From assembly GCA_029378245.1 (NCBI GenBank), contig JARKIF010000001.1, forward strand, positions 2,604,001 through 2,668,000: a stretch of 64,000 nucleotides of DNA. The letters run 5' to 3'. This DNA comes from Roridomyces roridus (Eukaryota > Basidiomycota > Agaricomycetes > Agaricales > Mycenaceae). This document shows positions 33,286 to 44,311 of the stretch, piece by piece. The first letter of the stretch is position 1. Each line of letters opens with the position of its first letter. The notes beneath the pieces were generated by a model. That model had not been told where the DNA came from, searched no databases, and saw nothing but the letters and a program-made list of their open reading frames with translations. The position numbers were made by a program, and so were the translations under genes.

Positions 33286-35008
33286 TCAGTTCGAGACCTC
33301 CGCCAGCGACACTGTATCCTTGTCCTCGTTCGTAGAAAAATACACCGACTTCAAAAAGGTGTCACCGACCTGCACAGAAAGATTCAGATACAAAAACACA
33401 CGGCAAATAAACGGAGACTCACCAGCCACTGGTTAGGGTTGCTTCCACCAGCAGCAAACGCCCCGATGCCAGAAGTGCACAACCCATCCGTCCGACCACC
33501 AGACGCAAACGGCAAATCCTTGGAATTGATCGCAAACGACCGCCCACCAAACTTGAGCGCGACAGACGCAGTCGTATTGCAAGGAACCTTCCAGCTGCCC
33601 GTCCCAGTTTTGACCGCACCGGGAATCTGCTCGTGGATGGGATCGACGTCCGTGGCAGACACGACCATGAGGGTAGTTCCAGTGTCCATGATCGCGGTGC
33701 GTTTGCCACTCCCAGAGGAAAGATTGATCGAAGCGCCGTTGACGCTGACACCATCCATGTTGATGAGCCAGAAGCCCGAGTTGAGGGATGGCACAGTGAC
33801 GAGGGTGCTGCTGTCAAACTTGGTGGTGTCGAGAGCGCTGTGAGGCACGTCAGTGGGCGCCTGCAGAACGGAAAGAGTGAGACGGACCCGAAAGTGACTT
33901 CTCCGATATTCTGATGGTCAAGAGAGCGGGGGAGGCGGAAGGACGTGATGGCGTCGTTGATGATGCCCGTCGCCTTGAGCGCCTGAACCGGAGTGGGGAC
34001 ACCCATGTTTGACAGACTTTGTTTGGCAAGTCCCATGAGCCCGTCGGTGTTGGCGTCGTTGGAGAAACTCGAGCTGATGGATTGGGCCGCTCCAAAGGCA
34101 AGGTTCTTCATCTGGACCCCGCCCAACACCACCGTATCGTTGACAATCACCCCTGCAGCAGCACCAGAACCGTATTGAACGCTGAACGCCTTGCGGCTGT
34201 CGACAAAGGTGGCAGAGTTTTGGGAGCCCACAAAGTTGTGGTTCCCACACCCTCCGCCGCCGGATTGCGCGGTACAGTTGGTGGAATCGACCCAAAAGTC
34301 GGCTGCAAAGTCATTTAATATACGGGTCAACAGAAAACGCGGTCACGCACATGAACCCGAATCGAGGATGATGTTAAAGTTGCGCAAGGGCGATCCAATG
34401 GGAATCTGGGCAATGAATTGCGTGTCCGCACCACTGAAAAAGAAACAAGTGAGAAAAAATCAAGCAGAGATGCTGGAGCGTACTCGGGGAGGATGGTGTC
34501 AGAGTGAGTGGCGAGGTTTGTCGAAGGATTGCTCGAAGAAGTGCTGCTGCATGGACTGCAGATTTGAGAAACAAGAACAGAGAAATAGAGGAGAGGACAT
34601 ACGCAGCGTCATCTTCAACGACATTGACAACCGGACCATCGAAATCGACAGGTGGAGGGGCAGTGTAACGCTTCACCTCTGGTTCAAGGAGTGCAGCGCG
34701 CCGCTCAATGTTCTCCATCAGTTGTGCATCGGATGGTCCCTCGACACCTGCGACACGCGCCGCAAGACGATGGGCGCGATTGACCTGCTGCTGGTGGCGC
34801 TAAAAAGGAAAATATATGAGAACTCCGCTATAACCCGTCCACCGCGACATACGATTTCGGGATGAATGTGCTCGTTCCTGGCCACACGGCGCATTGAAAC
34901 GGTGACCATGGGGCCGGAGCTGCGTCGGAGCGGACGCGCATCGGTGGAAGCAACAAGACCTGAGACGACAGTCGCCAACAAGGCCAAGAAGGATGCTGAG
35001 AGTTGCAT
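33286..35008 (-). CDS. secreted pepsin-like aspartic protease (A1)
   Basis: Endopeptidase of family A1, active at acid pH, probably secreted or vacuolar. The signal peptide MQLSASFLALLATVVSGLVA is followed by a propeptide. The mature domain contains QIPIGSP, the first active-site motif DSGSSDFWVD (split by an intron), then the flap with VQYGSGAAAGVI. Its second active-site motif is IMDTGTTLMVV. Pro-domain residues are basic (ARNEHIHPEI). The C-terminal exons give TDGLCTSGIGAFAAGG and NQWLVGDTFLKSVYFSTNE. Several introns are needed in the propeptide and around the first Asp. Stop at 33286. Length is about 430 aa. A TATA box is present upstream. Confidence 0.92.
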
Positions 35009-36979
35009 GATGTTGGCTGGATGCGTGGGGGTGTCGTGAGGAGAGAAATGTGTAGAGATTAGGTGGTTTTATAAGCAGCGTCCAAAGGAAATTTCGTTTC
35101 GTCAAGAGATAGAAAGAGTGGCAACTGAGCTCGTCCGGGAGCTGACCCAAGAAATAATGAGACCCAAGAAAGGTTGATGAGGAGAGGGATAAAGTAGACG
35201 TCGACGAGGCATCCGTTACGGTTTTTATAGCTTACAACTGCCGAGGGCGCATGCGGCGGAGACAATGAAGAACGAAGAACAATTGGGTTCATTGTGATCC
35301 GAATGGGGTAATTTTGGAGACTTGGCGGATTCGCTCTCTTCGGGGCCCAAGGCGCAGGTCAACATGGAGCGCTTCAGGGGTCCGGGAGTAAAAGTTTGTG
35401 ATAGACTGAGCTGCGCAGACGAGAGCAGTGAGTGGCCAAAGCGAAAGACTCCAAGTTTGGAAGTTGACAAACATTGATACAACTTTGCATCACTACCTGC
35501 TTTTTGTCTTTGCTGGCAGCCAGCGGGCCTAGGCGGTGTGTGCAAGGCTGTTCAAATGGAGAGTCATCGTCCTGCTTATTGTTCTGAACCGAATTACTGG
35601 CGTACTGGTACACCGAGCAACGCGAACAAGTAAATGGAAACATCAATTTATTGGGACCATCCGGGCCACTGGGACTGCAACCCAGGGGGTACTACTTCGA
35701 CAACACGGAGATGAATACCGCAATATGTGAGTCCTAAGTAATCGAAGATGTATATGCAATACTCGAATGCGAAGGGAAATGGCCGTGGGACAGTCAGTTG
35801 TGGCTTTTGATAAAATGGTACCTGATGACGCCCCGAAATTAACCATGGGAAGGAGTAAGCCGAGTAGAGGGCAGCTGGCAGTATGCAACGATCTCAACGC
35901 AAGAGGACATACACGTTTTTATGACGCCAAGCATTGCCAGAGGAGGGTCGCGACGAGATAAAGAGAAAAGCGGGAAACCAAGAAATGTACGTTTCACGTA
36001 GAGATACCATCTCAATAGTGGCTTCATAAATGGTTTGTTTCCACGAATAATTGCCTTTTCTGGACCGGAGCGGTAGTGGACTTTTTGGGACATGATAATA
36101 TCATTGATGCCTCGCTGGCCAGCTTTCACAGAACTCCTAGAGTAGCCCTAGTCTCCGCCTGAAGACTGTAGAACAGTTTCATGTGAACTACGAAAGATAA
36201 GCTTGACTGTTTCTACCACAGTGAAAGGACATGGTCACATACTTCATCGCGCTCGGCCGGCGAGTTCGTCGAAAGAGCAACCAGGAACAGCCGTGACCCC
36301 GCTTTTGAACTTATTCAATTGGAAATCTCGCTCGCAAGCCAAAGGCAACGGCCGACATGAGCGGAAGTATCTTCACCCACCTGGGCTGCTGACGGTGCTC
36401 TAGCAGCACCAGAGCTTCATCTTCATCCCACTCTAGCCTGGCCTCCAAAGTCCTAAATCAAGTAAGCTCGGGATACGTCAGAATAGAGGTCGTAAAAAAG
36501 TCCTGCGTTACCTGCCCACAGTCCGAACCTGGCGGCCACGTCGTGCTTCACGATTCGTTTCGGTTTAACTTGATCTATACTTTCTGTTGATACAAAAGCG
36601 CAAACCGTAATTATATAGAAAGAGGTCCCCAGGTTCCGCAAGACGCCGTGACACGTAGGTGGCGCCGTTAGCCGTTCAGCGGAGTGGATGACGCGAAGGG
36701 GAGAGGATATGTTGCACGATATAATGACAGTGTGTGGGGGCGAAAGGATTGAACAACATAACGAAACATTATCGCGACAAGTGTGGATGAGTGTCGGTAG
36801 CGGTAGAGTCGAGTCACGGAGGGCCCAAACGAGTTGTCCGTGATCCGATACTGTAGGTGGAGACGATGGTAGAGTACAGTTGGATGTTGTGAGAGAGAAA
36901 GGTCGTAATAATAACACGTGCTGTCCGAATCGATTCGGGGTTCCAGGGTCCAGCAAATAAACAAGACACAACGTCGCAC
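35009..36979. other. 2-kb gene-poor region
   Basis: The right-hand part of the 5' flank of the protease gene and the 3' flank of the kinase gene. I found no coherent ORF series, no RNA gene and no clear terminal repeats. Short ORFs on both strands have no sensible composition. It may contain decayed sequence or a non-coding transcript. Confidence 0.5.
35067..35073 (-). promoter_or_regulatory. TATA box of the aspartic protease gene
   Basis: TATAAAA on the minus strand, about 59 bp upstream of the start codon, a typical fungal core-promoter position. Confidence 0.6.
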
Positions 36980-38912
36980 TTAGATCTCGTTGGGAATGAT
37001 CAACGAAAAGTAAGGGTGGTTGAGCGCCTCTCGGACGGTGATCCTTTGCGCTGGATCAAACGCCAGCAGCTTCTGAACTAGATTCAGGAAGTGCTTGTTG
37101 ACGAGATCGTGCGGTGGAATGACATCCTGAAACCCAGTTAGAATCGACAGCCAACAAAGGAAAGTTTGACTAACCGCCAAGGGACGCGTGGCGCGAACCT
37201 CTTTCTTGCTCTGTCGGGAAGCTTTTGCTTTCGGCCAGTCAAGCCTCACATTGTCCTTGAAAAACTCGGGCTTGGACCGGGCACCCGCACGCGCAAACCG
37301 ATCCGGCATCTTGCCCATAACCATCTCCATCATCGCCAGATGCTCCAGATTGTCGTGCGTCTGGAACAGGGCTATACCGGTGAAAAATTCCACCAATATA
37401 CATCCTAGCGAGTACGCATCACAGGGATAGGACCAGCCCAGACCTGCGAAGCACGGGCCGTCAGCAATTGTCTCAGCGAGACCGTTCATGAACTTACCTA
37501 GAATGATTTCCGGCGCACGGTAATGCCTGGTACAGACGACCGTGGAATGGTACTCATTCTCGAAAGTCGCCGAGCCAAAATCGATCAGTCGTATGTCCGT
37601 CGAATGCAATATCCGCTTGGCTTTTGGGGCGGCATTTCGCTGATAGATGATGTCAGAAACGTGGAGCAGCGACGTAGAACCGCGCCTACCTTTCCCGGGA
37701 CAGGGACGTGAACCGTCTTGTAGTCGTTGTGGACCAACAGGATGTTTTCGGGTTTGAGGTCGGTGTGGATCAGGTGTAAATCGTGCAGGACTGGTGACAA
37801 GGGGAAATGAGAAAGGGCCAAGGGAGATGGGAATGCTTACACGCGACACTGCCCAGTAGTTGACGAGCAAAGGACTGGATATGTTGCCGGGGAAATGGAG
37901 CAAAGTCATTCTCCTTGAGAAAGTCGTACAAGCACATCCCTAGCAGCTCCGACACGATACATATATGGTTGCGATGGTCAAACCAATGGAGTAGATGTAT
38001 GCATTTGCTACGAAAAGGGTCATCAAAGGGGACACCATGACTGGAGAAGGAAACAAACTGTCGATTGAGAGGATCGCGTTCTTTGAGCTTGTTGAGCACG
38101 CGAACCTCAATCTTACTTGCATCGCGATACTTGGGAATGGCTCGGATGATTTTGATCGCCACCCTGGTGTCGGTTTGCGTATCGACGGCCTCTACGACCT
38201 TGCCGAATGTTCCCTGGCCTAGCAGCTTGACAGTTCGGTCTACAACGGCGTCAACTGGAGTATTGAAAGAAACAGGCACGACATACAACGGCGATATATC
38301 ATGTCATCGGGGACGATGATGTAGTGTCCCTCCTTGTCGTCGCAGGATACGGGGCCCTTGGAGGTCTAGATGAAAAATGGATGAATACGCGAAAGAGAAT
38401 AAAGATGAACGTACGTCGTCCGTAGCAGCATTACTTCTGCTATCCCAAGACTTTGTTTGCGCGACAGCATTGGACTGCTGGCTGCTGACAGCGGCCCTCT
38501 TTGGTGCTGGCGCACGGACCTCCTCGGCCGGCTCACGCTTACGTTTCTTGGCTGGCGGAGCAACGACGGCGGACGAGGAGCTGGCAGACAAGGCCTGGGC
38601 CTCTGCAGCGGCCCTTGCCCTCGTTCTTATCGGTGCGGAGTACAACGGGGGTTGATATGAGGCAGAAAAGGCGTTGTTGGTGATTGAGGGCGACATTGTA
38701 GACGGTGGCGGGGGCGTGTCCTCGATTACGATGACTTCGCGAAGTCGGCCGTCGCTGTCGACCTCCTGGACCTCGCTGTAGCTGACAGTGTACTGGTGAG
38801 CACGCTTCCGTTTGCGTGTAGCCACTGGTGGAGTCGGCAGGACTTGGGAACCACCAGCGTTGAGATGGTACTGGGAGGAAAACATCGGCTGAGCGTGTCC
38901 GATGACCTGCAT
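36980..38912 (-). CDS. LAMMER (CLK-type) dual-specificity kinase
   Basis: Kinase of the Kns1/Lkh1/CLK group, which phosphorylates SR splicing factors and affects stress response and morphology. A low-complexity N-terminus contains basic clusters (RKRKRAHQYTVSYSEVQ, AKKRKREPAEEV) that act as nuclear signals. The catalytic domain has the P loop LGQGTFGKVVEAVD, the Lys in VAIKIIRA, the catalytic loop HLIHTDLKPENILL (HTD as usual in this group), DFGSATF, and VVCTRHYRAPEIIL. The signature LAMMER helix is EHLAMMEMVMGKMPDRF. The C-terminus is LLAFDPAQRITVREALNHPY. Start MQVIGHAQPMFSSQYHLN at 38912. At least seven introns are placed. Complete. Confidence 0.95.
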
Positions 38913-39648
38913 GGCTGTCTGTGAAGCGCTGGGCGAGTCGTGGCAGCTGCAGACGAGGATGAGGGAGTGTCAGTCACGCTGTGGTTTTGGGAAGTGATGC
39001 CGATCAAAATGTGCCATTTCCTCCAACCCTTGAACTGCCTTACTTCCCATTTTGCCGTGTCCCCCGTCCTGGCCCAGATAACTCACAAGGAAACCTATGT
39101 ACTGTCTGGCTATTGGTAAGTATTCCCTCCATTTTCCGCCAGACTTGCCCGACTTGGCCAGACAATTACCGATATGTATGAATCACCACGCCCAGCGTCA
39201 ATGGAGATGTGTAGCAGCAGACGACTAGGAACCCCGAACGGCCCCCCTCGCGGCCGGAAACACAGCCTGGGAAATACATACTCAGTTATGAACGTTTGAT
39301 CCCGTATAGAACTAATTCAGGCGCCCTGTTGACGGTGGTCACGATCTCGAATAGCGGCGGAGAACCCAAGCGGCTGAATAAACGAAAAGGCTGGCCGTTC
39401 CGTCCTTCCGGGGACCTTCGCGGGCTCGCAGCGGGGCTGGGAAGATTCCATCGAGTTGATAATACAGCAAACCTGGCTCGTATACAATAAACCGGAATGA
39501 TGTCGTAAAGATGTTCAGGCATTTTCTTTGCCATCTGAATGCCATTCGTAGGCTCCAAGACGGAGGATTGGGGAGATTGGGAGAGAAGACCGCGATTCGG
39601 TCACCTGATATCTGCTACAAGTACAAATTGTCTTTTTCAAACTCGCGT
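38913..39648. other. promoter of the LAMMER kinase gene and 3' flank of AIF
   Basis: 736 bp without a supported gene. Some short C/T-rich stretches occur near 39000-39120. No repeats found. Confidence 0.5.
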
Positions 39649-41984
39649 CTACTGCTTCAAACTGGCCACACTCGAGATGTCCACGGTCAAAGGGTCCTTT
39701 CCAGCCCTCAATTCCTCGGGCGACGGCATCAGGCCCAAACGCAGGAGCTCCGAAGACATCGAAACGACCGGGTCGTTTTGCATGCTGTAAGAAACGGCTT
39801 AGTTGAACTACACGGGAGTGCGAGACGTGACCTCACGTAGCAACAGCAACAACTTTGCCGCCTTTGATGTAGTACGCGATGAACTGCAAATCCGGTTAAA
39901 AGGAAAGCTGTAAAACCTGAACATGGCATACCTTCAACTCATCGACGCTTCCCTTGATGAAGACATCGTCGAAACCGTTTCCAATTCCGCAGTAGCGGAT
40001 GTTCTGGCCCTCTGAGTGGCTGGTGAGCGATATATAAATACAAGGGGAAACCGACGTACGGGCACTCCAGAAGATCGGCACTTTAAGGAAAGGCTGCGGG
40101 CTTCCGGCGATCGTTTTACCGACAGCACGACCTTGGTTCCCCGCGACATTCCAGTGTTCGATCCTCCTAAATTCGCCCGTCTCTGCCTGCGGATAATGTG
40201 CGATATCACCTAGGGAAGCCGTCAAAGTTGGCCCACGACTGGATAAACACACATACCAACGGCGTAGACGTCCGTCTGCCCAGGAACCTTCAGGTACTCG
40301 TCGACCTTGATGCCCCCATCCCTCTCCAACACAACCCCACTTTCCTTCAAGAACTCGGTGGCCGGCGCAACACCGACACCCATCACAACAAAATCACACG
40401 GTAGCGTCTCCCCATTGACGATAACGCCCCCTGCAAGGTTTTCATTCCCTTCCTGAGGCACAATCTTCTCAACTTTGGTGGACATGTGGAATTTAACGCC
40501 CTGCGATTCGTGATGCTGCGCGTGGGGTTAGCAAGCGAACAGTGCAAAGCGAGGAACCTGCCTTTTGCAGCGCCTTGCCGACTTCTTTGCCCAAAACTAA
40601 CTCGAACGGGTGTTCCTCCATCCCAATAACGTCGATAGAAGCCAGCTTTCGCTTCGCGACCGCGGAGACGACTTCCATACTGATGAAAGAGGAGCCAATT
40701 ACAACCAGTCGCTTTCCTTCTTGAGCGGCTGATACAAACGTCGTTAGAGGAGCACTTAGTAGGGACGGTGTTTCACTGACCCGCATCAACCTTCTTCGTG
40801 TGCTCGACGCCTCGCACAACGTAGACATTCTCCAAATCCACACCGGGAATCGGCAGCTTGCGTGGAGTCCCTCCCGGTGCGAGGATCAGTTTGTCATAGA
40901 GCACCGAATCCTTCCCACCGTCTAGGACAACTTCTTTCTTGGAAAAGTCCACAGAGGTCACGTTCTATTTCTGTATGAGAGGCAAGGGCAGAGAGAGATG
41001 AAGAGGGAGACTGACGACGCCGACACGGATATTGGTCCCATACTTGATCTTCAAATCCGAGGCGCTGCGGTACTCGATCTTGGAGGAATCAGTGATGAGT
41101 GCTTTGCTCAATTTCGTGCTTGAATGCGTCATAAGTAAGTCATAAACGGATATTGATTTGGAAGACCAACCGGTCGACGGGAGTGTGCCGCTCCTTTGTG
41201 AGGATCGTAATTGCGCCCTTGTATCCATTCTGCAACTCGATTATTCGAGATCCACCAGAAACCAGACGTAACGCTACCTCTCTCAAACTCTCGACGGCAT
41301 GGAAAGTCGCAGACCCACCGCCAACGATGACAACGCCATCACCGTGGGTCTCGGTCCCAGCGGTACTCAACTTTGGCGCACGCGACATGTTGGCCTTTTG
41401 CGTGTGGGCCGCAGAGGCAGTAACGTGTATCTGCCCGTCAGATACGTGGGCTTTGAACGAGTGCAGGGCGTCCGGGGCCGGGGCGTCCTCTATTGCAAGG
41501 TGAATTTCGCAGTGGAGCAAGGGGAAGGAGCGAACCGATGTCTCCCGTGCAAATATTGAAGCAAGCTACAAGGGTCTCAGAGAATGCTCATGAATGTTCT
41601 TGCACATACCTCCGTGCCACGGACTACAACCAAGTTAGTTTCCCCACAGCAAGCGATGGACACACTTACCAAACGACGCGACCGTCAGCAGTGAGTACGC
41701 CTGCGAACAATTCTCAGTCGATCTTGCTAGGAGAAAGAGATCGGTTTACCCTTGGCCAAAGGCGCGCCATAATGAGTGCAAAACGCGGATGTTGCATGCA
41801 CTTTATCGCCTAGCCTCGAGAGCAGAACCTTTCCGCCTCCCTCACCAAAAGCAACTTCCTTCATTTGCCCATCCTTGAGCTCGGATTCAGGAAGGACAGC
41901 GAGGGTTTGAGACATTCGTCGGGAAAGTACAGTCGATATGCGTAAAGTGCGATGGAGAGGACGGATGAGAAGGTGCAGCGGCAT
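39649..41984 (-). CDS. Rieske-AIF type NAD(P)H oxidoreductase
   Basis: Mitochondrial apoptosis-inducing-factor-like flavoprotein with an N-terminal Rieske domain (AIFM3 type). A basic presequence ([20 protein letters not shown]) is followed by a second ATG ([15 protein letters not shown]). The Rieske cluster ligands are in FCTHYGAPL and CPWHGACFN; the latter appears only after two introns are removed. The FAD site is [17 protein letters not shown]; next come the conserved PVDRTKLSK, the segment [13 protein letters not shown], the second Rossmann motif [13 protein letters not shown] (NADH site) and [12 protein letters not shown] near the FAD phosphate. The C-terminus is [13 protein letters not shown]. 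About 11 introns. Complete, about 560 aa. Confidence 0.92.
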
Positions 41985-42158
41985 ATGGCATCATAGCTTT
42001 CCGAGCCGAGGAGCCCGATCGCAAGTGTAATCCAAGTGCGATGATTGGCTGCAATCCAATTCTTGTGCTTTCCTCTCACTATGGCGGGATGCCGAACTTA
42101 TTCATCTCCATAGCCCGAATGCATCGTGAGCACCGACCGTCTCCGACAAAAAATAACC

Positions 42159-42509
42159 ATGGACATCTACGCAGATATCAGAAGCCGCACCAAGTTTCGC
42201 CGTCTCCAACAACGCGCCGACCATGCAATGGTCTCTGGACTGGCCAAGACTGGCCGACCGGGCGTCCTCGTATTCCAGGGAAAGAAGGAATGCATCACTG
42301 CGTTCCTGGAAGGAGCAAGGAGTCTGCGGTATCTCGACTTTCATCACGTCGCCACTCGCCCTCTGGAGGAGCACCAACACTTTGCGGGGCCCAAACCAGG
42401 ATTGCGCGAGGTCGACGACATGGGCAGCGTTATAGAAGCTCTCGACGCAATTGGTTTGAAAGACTGGTTTCGGTATGAGATGGGGATGACCAGCCGGCCA
42501 CCAGAATGA
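42159..42509 (+). CDS. small DUF1115/RWDD2 C-terminal-like protein
   Basis: A single exon of 116 codons starting MDIYADIRSRTKFRRLQQRA at 42159. The order Lys-Phe-Arg-Arg, a short helix, a Gly-rich turn TGRPGVLVFQGKKEC, then FLEGARSLRYLDF, resembles the C-terminal domain of RWDD2 and of splicing factor Prp3 (Pfam DUF1115). The usual N-terminal RWD domain is absent: only 174 bp separate it from the divergent AIF start, which leaves little room. Function is unknown for the stand-alone form. Upstream in-frame codons reach a GTG at 42126 but no ATG. Confidence 0.6.
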   Translation: MDIYADIRSRTKFRRLQQRADHAMVSGLAKTGRPGVLVFQGKKECITAFLEGARSLRYLDFHHVATRPLEEHQHFAGPKPGLREVDDMGSVIEALDAIGLKDWFRYEMGMTSRPPE

Positions 42510-42552
42510 TTCTAAAGAAGGTACAGTATACAGTTCAAACGAATGTGGAAGT

Positions 42553-44231
42553 CTACGTTAACCGAGCCATGGCCAGTTCATCCCTATCCTGGTCCGTACT
42601 CAGGTAAATATTCTTGATTACAGTGTCGCCCAGCTTATGCATTCTTTCAGCCGCCGCAAATAAGGCACTGGGGGTACTCACCAGCCATGTCCCCTCCCCA
42701 CCGCCGTTCCCTACAATCGCAGAGGTGCACGCACCCTTTGGGTTGTCTACTGGGAGAAATGCTAGATCGCTTGGCTTGACTGGGAATGGCCGACCGCCGA
42801 AGTAGAACGTCATGATGGTCTTGGTGCGGCAAGGGACGGTCCAACTTGACAACGAAGAATTGAAGGCAGAGCCGGGGATGGAGCGATGAATGATTGCGGC
42901 GTCCTGCAGTCTGTCCAGATTGGATGTACGTTGGAAGAATGAGAACTCGCCTCGTCCGGGACCGAGATGAGCGTCTGGAACAAATAAAAAATACTGAATG
43001 GCAAAGAAAGAAGTGAACTCGCCGAGCCCGTATCCAGGATGCACTCTTTCTCCTTGCCCAACTTGATATGCTTTCCGTTGATCTGCCAGTTCATCAGAGT
43101 CACCTTCCAACGCATGCTAGGACTCCATACCTTCAACGCGTCAAGACTGGCAGCCCAGAAACCCAACCTATTCACATTCCGTAGACGAACGAGGGTCGAA
43201 GGGTCGTATTTGGTCGGGTCCATACCACCCAGGGTAATTTCGCCGTCGTTCTTTCCGTCCGACCGGCGAGATATCTTGTACGAGATGATGTTCTTCTCGA
43301 TCATGCCTGCAGACTGGAGGGATTCCACGAGGGTTGGGACTCCTTGCATCGAAATGTTCTACCACGAGTGAGGGAATTCTGCCACCCGAAAGCTCGTTGG
43401 CGTACCGACTTGGCGCAACCAAGCACCCCGTCCAATGGGATGTCCTTCCTGTCAGACCGAGTTCAAGGTCATTCTAGAGACGGAGCAGAATCGTACTCGA
43501 TAAACGACCGACTTTCATTGCGCGCCACGCCAAAAGTGTGCTCTAGACTGAAACCTGCGAAGCGTACCCGGTCGCGGACGATAGTCCCCGATGCAGACCC
43601 ACTCCCATAGCTAGTGTACCACGCTCGCCTGGTATCCTTGAACGTGGAACTCGATCTGGGGCCGAGATGCGGGTGGGGTCCCTGGGATATTCCGGTCCAT
43701 GCCTGTGAGGGTATTGGATGAATCACTTACGCATCCGCCTCCGTTTTCTCCCTGGCACCCGTCGCCTGGGACCCACATGTCGGCAGACCCGGCGTCGACC
43801 AACATCCGGAAAGATTGGCTGTGGCTGCCGATGGTCATATTCACGAGGTCTAGAGAGTGGTTGAGAGAAGGCTCTGCAAGTCAGTGAGGACGTGCATCCA
43901 ATGTCATTTCCCCTGAGATAGATTAGTCCGATGCCGATATCCTACAGGAGGAAAGGGCGGGGTACTCGATATCCAAGCGGGCCCCGTGGGGCGATGCATG
44001 AGATTCAGGATGCGAGCTCGTACTGCCGTCTTGCCCTAGTATTTCATCCAGCCCAGACATGAGTGCTAACCGTCGGGCGGCGTGGCTTGCATGCTTGAGG
44101 TGAACGACAGTCGTGCCCAGCGTTTCGATTTCGTCGACGCGTCCCCCAAGTTTGACGAGAGGAAGGGTGATGAGCGGCGACGCTAGTACGAGGGATATAG
44201 AGATTATGAAGATATAAATTGAGGAGTGCAT
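42553..44231 (-). CDS. pepsin-like aspartic protease with altered active-site motif
   Basis: Second A1 protease of the window, distant from the first. The hydrophobic leader MHSSIYIFIISISLVLA indicates secretion. The first catalytic segment is MLVDAGSADMWVPGDGC: the aspartate (43794-43796) is kept but the following Thr/Ser is Ala. The flap region reads YTSYGSGSASGTI. The second motif is CILDTGSASS, canonical. Late exons give IITLGGMD-type sequence (GEITLGGMDPTKYDPSTL), FYFGGRPFPVKPSDLAFL and STDQDRDELAMARLT. About eight introns. DAG/DSG mixed active sites occur in some A1 proteases, so activity cannot be judged from this alone. Confidence 0.85.
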
Positions 44232-44311
44232 GAAGGAGCGTGGTGATGGTTCGCGTCAAGTCGCGCTGCGCGTGTCAAGTCACCATGTGATCGTTTTTGT
44301 CCACAACCTCC
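44232..44311. promoter_or_regulatory. 80-bp gap between divergent start codons
   Basis: It separates the second aspartic protease and DNA polymerase eta. No TATA box is visible. Confidence 0.4.

Noticed and set aside
36453..36979. Minus-strand ORFs of 100-170 aa
   Set aside because: They lie in the 3' flank of the kinase gene with a composition unlike coding sequence; no homology recognised.
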